From Bemisia tabaci (Eukaryota > Arthropoda > Insecta > Hemiptera > Aleyrodidae), in NCBI RefSeq assembly GCF_918797505.1, contig NC_092795.1:5613434-5677433 (forward strand): a DNA stretch of 64,000 nt, read 5' to 3'. Under the pieces are notes generated by a model. The model did not search any database and had not been told where the DNA came from. It saw only the letters and a program-made list of their open reading frames with translations. Position numbers and translations under genes: made by a program. Shown one piece after another: positions 10,402 through 21,221 of the stretch (the stretch's first letter is position 1; each line of letters begins with the position of its first letter).

Positions 10402-10640
10402 TGGGTGCAGGAAGGACATTTCTTGGTTGTGGTGTTTCAGAATCGCCACTGCTAATTTATATTTTAGAGAGTAAACTATTGGGCGAATTTTCTGAAATTT
10501 TTAGTTTTCAGCTTTGTTCAGTCACAAAGGAAATGTTGTAAAAGTTTTAAGGAAAATTTCGTATTTTTTCCTTTTTCCGTTAAACTCTGATCCATGTCAA
10601 TTTTTATTGGAACTATAGCAACTGAACAGTTAAAATGTTT
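10402..10640 (-). mobile_element. M4 element, reverse orientation, cut by the duplication border
   Basis: Reads GCGTTGGGTGCAGGAAGG from the left, then 'gtgtttcagaatc', 'ctgctaattt' and 'tctgaaatttttagttttc', the reverse complement of the M4 unit at 8577. The left border of tandem copy A (10451) falls inside this element. Confidence 0.6.
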
Positions 10641-11953
10641 CGATATGCTGAGGTCATTTTAACCGTGAACGGTCTTTTTGATCTGTTTATGTGTCGCACG
10701 AGATCGTATCAAAATTTCCACCGAAACACGTCGCTATTCTCAGCTAACGTTTCGCCAATCAACAAAACTGCACGAGACAAAATCGGAATATATTTTAAAA
10801 TGGATTAGTGAAACTGGAAAAATTTCGTCGATAAAACAATTCCTAGTCTTTTTTTCTGGCCTGCCACTATACATACAAACAGGTATAAAATAGTGCCGAT
10901 TTGGCTACATTTATTTATTTTTACGGTTTACCAGTACGGAGGGAGTCAAAACGTTATTCAAGTAATTTCAGAACATAGAGTACACAATGAGTCTGAATCA
11001 CGCCCATTGGTTTGTTGTGTACTCTTTCGTAAAGCCTGGTCAATAATTCTACATGAAATATGAAAAAAAAACTGAAGGCAAAATGATTCTGCCTCCAGTG
11101 CAAACAAATCAAAACCAACATGCTCCTCCCTCGAAAGGAGTAATTCGCCGCTCCACCAACGGAAAAGCGTAACTTCATTTTACGGGAGCCTTTGAAAATA
11201 TGGAGTTACGTGAACGGGAAGGCTCATCTCAAAAATGAATTAAACTTGAATTCAAATACCCCGCCTAAATTCAAGGGAGCAACGAATCCAACCCGGTGTT
11301 AATTTTATATTCGCATCTGACGTTTCTTAATGGGATATAAAAAGTCTATGCCCCTTTTACCCTTTGTTTTTAATGAACGACGCCTACTTCTTTACTTATA
11401 GTCAACCAAGGATTTCACATTCCCGAGTATAGTTCTGCTATAAGTTATAGTGCATATTCTATCAGAAATTCGCTGATAACGATGATTATACTAAAATGAT
11501 TATGCCATGATTAAAGAACTGTACAACTATTCGTGTTTCTCTATGTTAGGCGATTAGTGTGGACTGGTAATTGAAGGAGCTTTTTCGTGATCGGAATAAT
11601 GTTGTAGCCAAGGTGGAGGCGGGATTCAGCCAATGGATCCTGCATAGTTACTACTTTTCTAGAAAGTCAGTTGTGGCCTTGAAAAACCCAAGATTGGACC
11701 AGGCGTGAGTTGGCTCCTTCCTGTAAAATGATTCCGATCGATTCATAAGAAGAAGAAGAAAAAAAAACATACACAGAATAAAATCAGTGATATCAAATAC
11801 TTTTAATTATATAATTTGAGTCGGAAATTCAATTATTCTGATCTTATCAAATCCAAAAACTATGAAGTATTTGCCGGAAAGCAGAACTTCAATTGCTCAG
11901 AGCTGTATTTAAAAACTTAGGCGTGAATCCTTCCTACTAGACTGTTCAAAACG
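10641..11953. other. Unassigned part of copy A
   Basis: No coding family recognised. Conserved frames (e.g. 10954-11178 on the minus strand, 74 codons, one residue different in copy B at 19597-19821) follow from the duplication and show no protein motif. A gaagaagaag/poly-A patch sits near 11745. Confidence 0.4.
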
Positions 11954-12181
11954 CACTGGAAAAAAACACATTGGATCTAGAGTCCAGACTCTTAAAAACA
12001 TCGACGAGAAAAAATACTCTTGATTCAATCAGATTTAAGCTTAAATCAAGAACCAAGCCTCTTAATTTGAGCAGATTTCCTTTTGATTTAAGCTTAAATC
12101 TGCTTGAATCAAGAGTCCTTTTTCTTGTCAACGTTTTCAAGAGTCTGGACTCTAGATTCAATGTGTTTTTTTTTTCCAGTG
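11954..12181. mobile_element. M2 MITE (CACTGG ends), copy A only
   Basis: A 228-bp palindromic element with ends CACTGGAAAAAAACAC and TTTTTTTTCCAGTG. Inner arms are 'gagtccagactct' and 'agagtctggactc', and the core is around 'ttaagcttaaatc'. CG flanks both ends (11952-11953, 12182-12183). Copy B has the empty site 'ttcaaaacggctaaaaacgc' at about 20608, which confirms the borders and a 2-bp duplication. CACTG ends suggest a CACTA/CMC-type relative. Confidence 0.92.
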
Positions 12182-12531
12182 CGGCTAAAAACGCAATGGT
12201 TCTTTTCTAATCAATGTCATTCAATCAACAACGTTAGAGGACATCTTTTGAAATGCGGTTCATCACATGATGGATGGAGTAATGGGAAACCCGCAGTATC
12301 TTGGCTTTCTCTTAGTATTAAATTCGGCGATAAGATCCCATTGCGGAGAGAAGCACTACAAACGCATTCGCAGTCAGACACATCTCTATTGAAGGCTCCA
12401 CTGAAGCCATGACGTTTAGTTCAGAGCACTCATGTTTTGTTAATCTTGACGTCCTTTTGTCCCGTTCAGCGCAGCTTCGCCGAGTACCTTCGCGGGCTGA
12501 CGACCTCAGTGATCCTTGATTGACCGAGGTT

Positions 12532-12691
12532 CAGTGGCGTGCTTTGCGATGTATCGAATGATCTGCCATTTAAACCTATGGAAAAGGATCGATAAATAGG
12601 ATGTTCGCAGCAAACAGCTTTATAATCGATTCTTTACCATAGGTTTAAATGGCATAACAATCGATATATCGCAATACACGCCACGCCACTG
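12532..12691. mobile_element. M5 hAT-type MITE
   Basis: A 160-bp element, CAGTGGCGTGCTTTGCGATG to 'cacgccacgccactg'. Flanks CCGAGGTT and CCGGGGTT agree at 7 of 8 positions, as expected for an old 8-bp hAT target duplication. Central hairpin 'gttcgcagcaaac'. Confidence 0.83.
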
Positions 12692-12786
12692 CCGGGGTTC
12701 GGAGAGGATCAAACCGCAATTAATGACCCCAAATGTACGGGGTCCTTAGGAGATCAGTTACGTGCAAAGACGCAGCACTGCTATTT

Positions 12787-13290
12787 TGCAGTGCTAAGGA
12801 AGAACGTAGTATCAGACGTCGCCATATTTTTCCAATGTCAAACGAATTTACGTAGAAAATTGTGATTATTTTTCTTCACCCTTTTCAGACAGTTTCATTC
12901 GGAATTTACTCTAAGGTATCTGAAAATATTAAGAAAAATTGGATTGCACTTTGCAGAAAGGAAGCAAGAGCATTCCACTGTCGCTAAGATTGAGCAACTT
13001 TTTTACCCTGCAACTATAAACTGATCATCTACACAAGTTTTATCTTCACTCCCAATAAACTATAAATTCAAAAAAGAAATGACGTTTTTAGATTTTATTT
13101 TTTGCATGATCACAGCAATCTGATTGCAAAGAATGTAAGTCGCACAATCCTATCAACATTGGAAGGCTCTTGGATCTATTTTGCAAAATTTAATCCAATT
13201 ATGCATTACTTTCCTGCCAAATACATGTTTTATCTGGGGAAATTTGGCTACTCTCGAATGTTCACACAGCGTTCCTCCTTAGCACGGCAG
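12787..13290. mobile_element. M3 MITE split by a nested inverted-repeat insertion
   Basis: The M3 left half begins 'gcagtgctaaggaagaacg' and the right half ends 'ccttagcacggcag'. Between about 12941 and 13200 lies extra sequence with its own mirrored ends ('attggattgcactttgca' and 'tgcaaaatttaatccaat'). Copy B holds the same structure at 21222-21731, so the nesting predates the duplication. Confidence 0.7.
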
Positions 13291-13881
13291 TATATTTTCT
13301 ACCGTGCAAAAGTTATAGGCTCGGAGGTCAAAGCTCAGATTTGTCTGGAAATGACTTTTAATCAAATCGTTTGACAATCTGTGACAATACATTTTATACA
13401 TCCCTGACTGATATTTTCCTTGTAGTGTTAACTATACTTCTGGAAGTCCCCGCTCAGATTCGCGTGATGATTATTCCTGAGTCGAGCAGTCAGTTTAGTA
13501 ATCGTAACTTTTGCAAAAGGTCGCTTAGTGGAGTATTCACCTCTACATTCACCCGTCAGCATCAAGCGAGTTCAGTTAGTTTTTTTCCGCAACAAATAAT
13601 TGCTCATCAAACCACATCAGACGAAAAATAGCTTCGATCTCCGAATTTAACTTTTATCTCATTCAATCACATTGCTTAGATTGCCAGTGAGAGGACTTTG
13701 TTATACATTGTCTTTGGATCCAAATTTCAAGGTGTATCTGTTCAAACATTAGTGGGGTGGATGGTGGTCTTTTTGAAGACCCTTTGTAGATCCCTCGCGC
13801 GTCACAGCTCTCGCCGGTAACTACCTGACGTCACTTTTAATAGTGCTGCTTTCTGTTGTCTGAGCACAGACCACTCCAAAA
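13291..13881. other. Unassigned part of copy A between M3 copies
   Basis: No gene family recognised. Short plus-strand frames at 13371-13631 lack motifs and are only partly kept in copy B. A 'tgacgtcactttta' site lies near 13827. Confidence 0.4.
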
Positions 13882-14139
13882 CTATCGTGCTAAGGAACAG
13901 CGGCGTATGAGCGTTCAGGCGTTGTCATATTATATTACCTTCAATAAAAACCGAATTCACTACGAAAATTCTAAATATTTTTCCTCTGATTTCTTCGAAA
14001 ATTTTGTACCCAATTTAATCTAAAATATCTAAAAATTTCAAGGAGAGATATACATACATTTCTTCGAAAATACGTGTTTTTTCCGGGAAAGTTTGGCAAC
14101 TCTTGAATGTTCATACGGCGTTCTTCCTTATCACGGTAG
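13882..14139. mobile_element. M3 MITE
   Basis: A 258-bp copy, 'ctatcgtgctaaggaacag' to 'ttccttatcacggtag'. Internal landmarks of the family are 'gcgttgtcatat', 'aatttaatctaaaatatc' and 'gggaaagtttggcaactctt'. Confidence 0.78.
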
Positions 14140-14518
14140 AAGAGCTGAACATTGAAGGGATGTCCAACGGAAGTAATAGCTGAGGTTACGTGCCATGGTG
14201 TGGATCCGCCATCAACGAGGTTTGTTATGTTCCCGCGAAAGAACTTTGGACGTGGCTTTTGGCGTGGATTTCTGCATGTATGAACCGCTACAAAGGACCC
14301 CGCCGTTGATTTGATGAGCCGAGCATTGTTCAATTTTCGCCGAGCGTTTAATTATGGAAATGGAGATCCGTGCATTGAGCAAACATTCGACTTGCGGCCA
14401 CCGAACGAAACGAAAATAATAAATAATGCGAAAAGTAATTAAAAGCGAGCCACTTCTCATCTGTAGTCTAGCAATTGACCATTGGCTGAAGTAAGAATGG
14501 GTCAGTTGCGCTGGTCAT
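14140..14518. other. Unassigned stretch between M3 and a palindromic element
   Basis: Richer in GC than its surroundings, with a minus-strand open frame 14212-14460 that is identical in copy B (22656-22904). The identity reflects the near-perfect core of the duplication, and no protein motif is seen. Confidence 0.35.
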
Positions 14519-14902
14519 AGAATTGTGTTTTGATGCTCGATTTTAAAAGATTAGCTAAACATATTATGATCTGTCCAACCCGCAACTTTCTACGTTCAAT
14601 ATTAACCGAGATATCGCATTTTGAAAAGTTGGGGTTTTGACGTCATCCACTTGTTTCCCTTAGTTTCTTCCACCTTGGTTTTATCAGTCACGGAGACACA
14701 CATTAGCACTGGTTACTCTATACGTGAAACGCGGTAAAAGCAAGGTGGAAGAAACCAAGGGTGTCACTATCGCGATGCATGATGTCAAAAACCCAAGTCT
14801 TCAAAGGGCGATATCTCGATTAATATTGAACAAAGTTGCGATTTGGACGAATCTTAATATTTTTAGTTAATCTACGAGAATCAAGCATCAAAACACAATT
14901 CT
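14519..14902. mobile_element. 384-bp palindromic element with arms of about 130-180 bp
   Basis: Outer ends AGAATTGTGTTTTGATGC and its complement. Inner mirrored blocks include 'cgatttt..agattagctaa', 'atattaaccgagatatcg', 'ttttgacgtcat' and 'tttcttccaccttg' against their complements. The loop is near 14690-14720. The copy in B (22963-23346) is almost identical. Family not seen elsewhere in the window. Confidence 0.82.
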
Positions 14903-15514
14903 GTCACCAGACGTATAAACGTTTTATGCTGAAAGGAACTAGAGATGGGTGAAAGAGATGGGGTGTGCTCGTGGTGAGCTGCACGAGGAACAATGTATAA
15001 ATCAACGTTTTTCCTCTTAGCAAAATAGAAAAGTGGGATTATGTCACACCTCTGGCTGGCACCAAAATCAGATAGAAATATAGTTGAAATCATCCATATT
15101 TTATTCCGAGCAAACATGTTTTCTTATCAGTTTGTCATGCAGAATATCTAACGCATCGACAGATTCCAAATGCATTCTTACTTAGTAAAGTGTTGGAACG
15201 ATGAAATTTGCAACGTCGCGGATTGAGGTATGTTTTCTACCTCACCATCGCTATCGGTGATAAAACAATGTGTAGCTGTTCACGCGCTGAAGTGTATAAC
15301 AACAGCGCTAATTGTGATTTTTTGCCATCTAGTCGAAACGACACTGCTGAAGGCGCACCGCGCAACTATTCAACCACGGAAGTATTGCACGGTATCAGGG
15401 CAAAATGAAGGCGCTCTAACATACGTAAATTGACCGGCATCATTTACCACTGTGTAGAGTCCAACTGTTCGAACGATATGTGGTTCCTGTTCGATCAGCA
15501 TTTTATTAGTTCTC

Positions 15515-15563
15515 GCACACTCTTTTTACATCCATAATGTCAAATCAACCTCACGTTTTTTTC
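15515..15563. mobile_element. M2 half-element
   Basis: Carries only the right arm, 'agttctcgcacactctt', 'tacatccataatgtc', 'ttttttcggtg', as seen at the right end of the full copies. Confidence 0.6.
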
Positions 15564-15594
15564 GGTGTGCTTCATCTCAGAATGTTTAATGAGC

Positions 15595-15870
15595 TGAGTT
15601 CGCCGTATTTTTCATAATTTTTTTCTGACACGGAAAATTGGAGAAAAATAGATTTAAAAGTGATGAAAATGTGCCGCCCTATGACGTCATTTGGCGGCAT
15701 TTTCCATTTAAAAACATGTATTTTAGCAGATTAGGTTATTTTGTCATATTTCCTCCAAAAATTGTCCAATTTAGAAACTAAAGATATCCTCGTACTCAGT
15801 TTTTCTAGTGGTGTCATTTGAAAGATGAAAGTCACAAAATTTCAGAAACCTGCAAATTCTCTATAGAATC
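15595..15870 (+). repeat. R12 dispersed repeat
   Basis: Shares 'ttttaaaaacatgta/ttagcagattaggtt', 'ttgtcatatttcctcc' and 'atgacgtcat' with the copies at 24037, 34080 and (inverted) 7790. Function unknown. Confidence 0.55.
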
Positions 15871-16114
15871 GCTCTATTTTCTCTTTTTCTACTCTGTCTA
15901 GAGCTGTGTCTCAGGAATGTTCATTTTCTCGCTGAGTTCTGCTACGCTGCCTGGGAGCGTTCGTTCATCGAGAAGAGTGGGTGGTAAGGCGACGACGCAG
16001 ACACAGCCACTGGTGATATCTCAACGTTAGTGAAGTCATCAAAGTTAAACATCGGAAGAAATTGTCGTTCGCGAACGAACACGGGGTTGGCCGCGGTGCG
16101 GGTCACGCCGCTCC

Positions 16115-16569
16115 GCCGCACAGTGGATGAAGTCAATGGGAGCGGTCGGACAAAATTTGGAAACTTTAAACGCTTATAACTCCGTTTATACAAAACTTCG
16201 CGGTTCTAAAAGTGGCTCCATTGGTTTTCTCGTGAAATTATCTGCAAGAGGCCCCCCACGAAATTTAAAATGTGACGAAATAAACATCAAAGTTGCGGTT
16301 TTAGTCAAAAATTTCATGTCCGATCTCTCTGATTGCCTCGATCCACACCGAAAAAAAAAATTGAAGTTAATTTAACATTCTGGATGTAAAAAAAAGTGTG
16401 CGAGAACTCACAAAATGCTAAAATACCTGCCACAGCAGTTACTTCAGCAATGCCAAGATGTAAAATTAAGTGCTGTGGCGGGTAATTCAGCATTTATAAG
16501 TTCTCGCACACTTTTTTTACATTCAGAATGTTAATTTAACTTCCCTTTTTTTTCGGTGCACTGTGCGGC
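16115..16569. mobile_element. M11 element with nested M2
   Basis: Ends GCCGCACAGTGGATGAAGTC and the complement of GCCGCACAGTGGATCGAGG. The body includes 'acaaaacttcgcggttc' and 'tttagtcaaaaatttcat'. A full M2 copy (16346-16558) sits close to the right end, with CA repeated on both sides. Confidence 0.65.
16346..16558. mobile_element. M2 MITE (CACCG ends)
   Basis: A 213-bp palindrome, CACCGAAAAAAAAAATTGAA to 'tttttttcggtg', with the mirrored 'gtgtgcgagaactcac' and 'gttctcgcacac' and a 'ctgccacagcag' / 'gctgtggcggg' core. Direct repeat CA at 16344-16345 and 16559-16560. Confidence 0.87.
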
Positions 16570-16672
16570 GCTCCTGCGACATGCACAAAACTTACCCCGT
16601 ACCTACTCGCCCCCTTCCTCTCACCCGCCTCCCCCTTTCCACTAGCGTCGATGAGGGAGTATTTCATCTATT

Positions 16673-16921
16673 CTGTGGCTGAGGAAAAACGCCGTACGTT
16701 CCTTCAGTCGTTGCCAGACCTCCTTTTACAAATCACGAATTGACGGACGAATTTGTAAATATTTTTCTGCCGATTTCTCAGAGAGTTTTGTTCGTCATTT
16801 GATCTGAAAGCCTGAAAACGTAAAAGGAACATATTATAACTTTCCTCGAGAATAATCTTTTTTCTGGGAGGAGATTTGACAACATTCGAATGCTCTTACG
16901 GCGTTTTTCCTTTATAGGGCC
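16673..16921. mobile_element. M3 MITE
   Basis: Degenerate copy from 'ctgtggctgaggaaaaacgc' to 'tacggcgtttttccttta'. Family landmarks 'cgttgcca' and 'gaggagatttgacaacattc' are kept. Confidence 0.65.
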
Positions 16922-17389
16922 CGGACGACGTGCTCTGGAGCCTCCGACGTCGTAATTGTTGATCACCAGACCTTGAGCCACGTTTACACAGGGCGCGATC
17001 GGCGCGAAGTCGCTGCGCGGTGTACTTACCGCGCAGCTTATTCGCGCTAACTAGCGAAATGATTTTGGCCGGCTTGTTTTTACTGAATAAGGGATTCGCG
17101 TCTTCAACTCTAACACTGAAAAGGTTATTTCCGTCTCCAACGTGGCACACTTGAAATCATTGCAAATAGTGCGGGCGACTAACCCGCGCGACCCACTGTG
17201 GAACCGTGGCTTCGAACCGCGTTGATAGCATTGTTTCGAGCAATTCTTGTATGTTTACGACGGGGTTTGATGAGGTATCTTTACAGAGAGTATGAACACT
17301 GGTCCCCGGTCCCCATGGAGACCTTTAAAGAACCCATGGAAACGGCCCAGTCACCAGTAGTGACTGTCCACGGGCGTGCACTGCAGGTT
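16922..17389. other. Unassigned stretch in copy A
   Basis: GC-moderate sequence with open frames on both strands (16896-17150 minus, 17198-17398 plus) that resemble no family. Contains 'gcgcgatcggcgcg' and 'taccgcgcagc' near 17000. Repeated in copy B at 25363-25831. Confidence 0.35.
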
Positions 17390-17652
17390 GATTCTTGAAA
17401 TTGATAGACAAAACGATATACAAAGAGGACATGAGAAATGTGGAGCGATCATATTGATTGAAATGGGTGGTTCTTGTAGACTAAGGGAGCAAATGATGCA
17501 CTAACTAAAGGAGCTCTCGTGGGTTGCCGTTAGTTAGTCTATTACCTACCGCCTTTGTTCCGTTGCAACCTTCCGCTTCCACCAATAGGATCCACATCTA
17601 TCACTTGTGTCTTCTTTGTCTATCGTTTTGTGTACCAATTTCAATAATCAGC
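17390..17652. mobile_element. M9 inverted-repeat MITE
   Basis: About 260 bp with arms 'ttgaaattgatagacaaaac' and 'ttgtctatcgttttgtgtac..caatttcaa', and inner mirrored 'ctaactaaaggag' / 'agttagtctatt'. Relatives at 25832, 46131 and 61645. Confidence 0.7.
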
Positions 17653-17939
17653 CCGCTAGTTACTGATGATTGCCGATGGCCCGAGCGCGTCAAAGCGCTA
17701 TTTTTTAAAGTATTCTTGAGTGAATGTACTTTTTTAAAAATTCTATAATGATTTGACAAAATTGTGTGTTTCTCTCCTCTATGTTGATACATAGCAACAT
17801 AATTTTGAGTTGGATGAATGGTATTTGTTGTTGGTCCACCGTTGTTACGTTGAGATGATATATATTTTGTTGAATCGAGCCCAACTGTTAGCTACTTTTT
17901 ATGACATGTGTTTATTAGAACATATGGAATAAAAAATCA

Positions 17940-18720
17940 CCAGAGAACATCTGAACAGTTCAAAATTTTGAAAATTTCAAGTTAGCAGCTCGAAAACAGT
18001 TGATTTTAGAAATGTATGTTTTTTAACCATCCTGTTATGTTTGAGGCTCAAAACTGTGAATGAAACTGTGAAATCATGCCTTTTATTCATAAATTATTCA
18101 AGTGTTGTCATTTGTATCTATCAATTAATGTCAATTATATAAGTAATTGTATCATCTTCAAAGGTTGATTTTTAAATTTCTCGGCGTGTGGATAAGCGTC
18201 TGCGTAAAATTTTGTGGAGAAATCTAAAACGGAACGCTCTGATCGAACATTACCTACCCAAATTTTGCAGCTGACGAGAGGACGATCAAAGTGTATTTAC
18301 AAAAAAAAAAAAAAAAAACAAAAAAAAAAAAAAAAAAAATAATTGATTCTGTGAAAACATGCCTCTTTGTACCAACTTTCTCGGAAATCGATTGAAGAGG
18401 AGCCGGATATCGTAAGAACGGTAGGACTTTACTCAGAGGTTAACGATACCAGTCAATTCAAATACATTAAGCCCGTGTTCACCATTTTGGATTTTTGAAT
18501 TATGAAAATTTGACTAAAAATTTTACACTTCCCTCAAAGTATACCCCATGCATCAATTTTCACGAAAGTCGATCGAACAGAAGCCAATATAACGTTTTAG
18601 GCCACATTCACCATCTTGGATTTTCGAATTTTGAAAAATTTGAGTTAATATGCATGTTTTTAATCGATAAATGCCACCTTATACCAACATTCACGAAATT
18701 CGATCAACCAGAAGCCGCAT
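17940..18720. repeat. Degenerate subterminal repeats with poly-A tract
   Basis: Modules of roughly 120 bp share 'caccatnttggattttngaa' and 'acgaaantcgatcnancagaagcc'. An A-rich tract occupies 18300-18339 (interrupted once by C). Copy B has the same modules with a shorter A-tract. Confidence 0.6.
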
Positions 18721-19112
18721 GTTGTATGAGCAGTAGGACTCTACACAGTGGTAAACGATACCGGTCAATGTTCATATGTTAGAGCGCCTTCATTTTGGTT
18801 TGATACTGTGCAATACTTCCGTGGTGGAATAGTTGCATGGTGCGCCTTTCGACTTGACGGCAGAAAATTACAATCGCCACTAATGTTACACTTCAGCGCG
18901 TGGACAGCTAATCATTTCATCATCACCGATTGTGAGGTAAAAACATGCATACCTTAATTTGCGACGTTGCATATTTTGTGCGGCTAAATCAAAATGAACA
19001 TTTTAAAATCTGCCGCAATTTGTCCGAAGCATGACGAATAATAATCTTTAAATGTTTCATTCAATTCTTTTCGTGTGTCTTCCTCACAGTTAAAAAGGGG
19101 AAAGGGTGTAGG

Positions 19113-19125
19113 TAGGAATGTTCGG
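19113..19125. other. Junction between tandem copies A and B
   Basis: After the shared 'aaagggtgtagg' the junction reads TAGGAATGTTCGG and then passes straight into the copy-B start 'gctaatttat'. The junction bases are the reverse complement of CGAACATTCCTA located just beyond the end of copy B (about 27825). Confidence 0.75.
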
Positions 19126-20961
19126 GCTAATTTATATTTTAGAGAGTAAACTATTGGACAAATTTTCTGAAATCTTTAGTTTTCAGCATTGCACAATCAC
19201 GGAGGAAATGTAGTAGAAGTTTTGACGAATTCCATGCGTTTGCTTTAATTATAGTGGATAAAACGTGCAACGTGTAATCCTTTTTCGATGCTGAGGTCAT
19301 TTTAACCGAAAACGTTCTTTTTGATCTGTTTGTGTGTCGCACGAGATCGTATCAAAATTTCCACCGAAACACGCCGCTATTCTCAGCTAACGTTTTGCCA
19401 ATCAACAAAACTGCACGACACAAAATCGGAATATATTTTAAAATGGATTAGTGAAACTGGAAAAATTTCGTCGATAAAATAATTCCTAGTCTTTTTTCCT
19501 GACCTGCCACTATACATACAAACAGGTATGAAATAGTGCCGATCTGGCTACATTTATTTATTTTTACGGTTTACCCGTGCGGGGGGAGTCAAAACGTTAT
19601 TCAAGTAATTTCAGAACATAGAGTACACAATGAGTCTGAATCACGCCCATTGGTTTGTTGTGTACTCTTTCGTAAAGCCTGGTCAATAATTCTACATGAA
19701 ATATGAAAAAAAAACTGAAGGCAAAATGATTCTGCCTCCAGTGCAAACAAATCAAAACCAACATGCTCCTCCCTCGAGTGGAGTAATTCGCCGCTCCACC
19801 AACGGAAAAGCGTAACTTCATTTTACGGGAGCCTTTGAAAATATGGAGTTACGTGAACGGAAAGGCTCATCTCAAAAATGAATTATACTTGAATTCAAAT
19901 ACCCCGCCTAAATTCAAGGGAGCAACGAATCCAACCCGATGTTAATTTTATATTCGCACCTGACGTTTCTTAATGTGTGAAAGGGATATAAAAATTCTAT
20001 GTCCCTTTTACCCTTTTTTTAATGAACGACGCCTACTTCCTTACTTTTAGTCAAATTCAAGGATTTCACATTCCCGAGTATAGTTCTGCTATAAGATATA
20101 GTGCATATTCTATCAGAAATTCGCTGATAACGATGATTATGCAAAAATGAATATGCGATGATTATGCTCTTGCTAAACAACCGAACAATTTTTCGTGTTT
20201 CTCCATGTTAGGCGATTAGCGTGGACTGGTAATTGAAGGAACTTTTTCGAGATCGGAATAATGTTGTCGCCAAGGTGGAGATGGAATTCAGCAAATGTAT
20301 CCAAGTCTAGTTGCTACTTTTCCGGGATTTCAGTTGTGGCCTTGAAAAATCCAAGATTGGACCAGGTTAGAGTTGGTTCCTTCCTGTAAAATGATTCCGA
20401 TCGGTTCAGAAGAAAAAAGAAGAAAAAAACATACACAGAACAAAATCAGTGATATCAAATACTTTTAATGAAATAATTTGAGTCGTAAATTCAATTATTC
20501 TGATTTCATCAAATCCAAAAACCATGAATTATTTGACGGAAAGCAGAACTTCAATTGCTTAGAGCTGTATTTAAAAAACTTAAGCGTAAATCCTTCCTAC
20601 TAGACTGTTCAAAACGGCTAAAAACGCAATGGTTCTTCTCTAATCCATGTCATTCAATCAACAACGTTAGAGGACATCTTTTGAATTGCGGTTCATCACA
20701 TGATGGATGGAGTAATGGGAAAACCGTATCTTGGCTTTCTCTTAGTATTAAATTCGGCGATAAGATCCCATTGCGGAGAGAAGCACTACAAACGCATTCG
20801 CAGTCAGACACATCTCTATTGAAGGCTCCACTGAAGCCATGACGTTTAGTTCAGAGCACTCATGTTTTGTTAATCTTGACGTCCTTTTGTCCCGTTCAGC
20901 GCAGCTTCGCCGAGTGCCTTCGCGGGCTGACGACCTCAGTGATCCTTGATTGACCGGGGCT

Positions 20962-21126
20962 CAGTGGCGTGGCGTGCTTTGCGATGTATCGAATGATCTG
21001 CCATTTAAACCTATGGAAAAGGATCGATAAATATGGTGTTCGCAGCGAACACCTTTATAATCGATTCTTTACCATAGGTTTAAATGGCATAACAATCGAT
21101 ATATCGCAATTCACGCCACGCCACTG
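20962..21126. mobile_element. M5 hAT-type MITE (copy B)
   Basis: Counterpart of 12532-12691 with a 4-bp longer left end (CAGTGGCGTGGCGTGC) and an intact central hairpin 'ggtgttcgcagcgaacacc'. Flanks CCGGGGCT and CCGGTGTT now match at 6 of 8. Confidence 0.8.
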
Positions 21127-21221
21127 CCGGTGTTCGGAGAGGATCAAACCGCAATTAATGACCCCAAATCTACGGGGTCCTTAGGAGGTCAGTTACGTGT
21201 AGAAACGCAGCACTGCTATAT

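Larger units (their letters stand above)
15204..18975. mobile_element. Composite 3.8-kb transposon with long inverted ends (copy A)
   Basis: The left 270 bp (from 'aaatttgcaacgtcgcgg' through 'accactgtgtagagtccaac' to 'tggttcctgttcgatcagc') reappears inverted at about 18690-18975 ('ctctacacagtggtaaacg', 'gcgccttcattttgg', 'ttgcgacgttgcatatttt'). Elements R12, M11 with M2, M3 and M9 lie between. Inner subterminal repeats (17940-18720) contain 'ttggatttttgaatt' and 'tttcacgaaa.tcgatc' modules. No transposase is found, so the whole could be one large foldback element or two opposed repeats trapping other insertions. Confidence 0.55.
10451..19112 (+). repeat. Tandem duplication copy A (8.66 kb)
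   Basis: Matches copy B (19126-27800) in order and orientation over its full length. The copies are joined head to tail, with only about 13 bp of junction sequence between them (19113-19125). By eye, the outer parts differ at several percent of sites, while 13.9-15.6 kb against 22.3-24.1 kb is almost identical. Copy A has an M2 insertion at 11954 that copy B lacks. Contents are transposons and unassigned sequence; no working gene was recognised. Confidence 0.93.

Noticed and set aside
14212..15433. Frames that are identical in copies A and B
   Set aside because: Conservation reflects the recent identity of the whole DNA block, including non-coding parts, not protein constraint.
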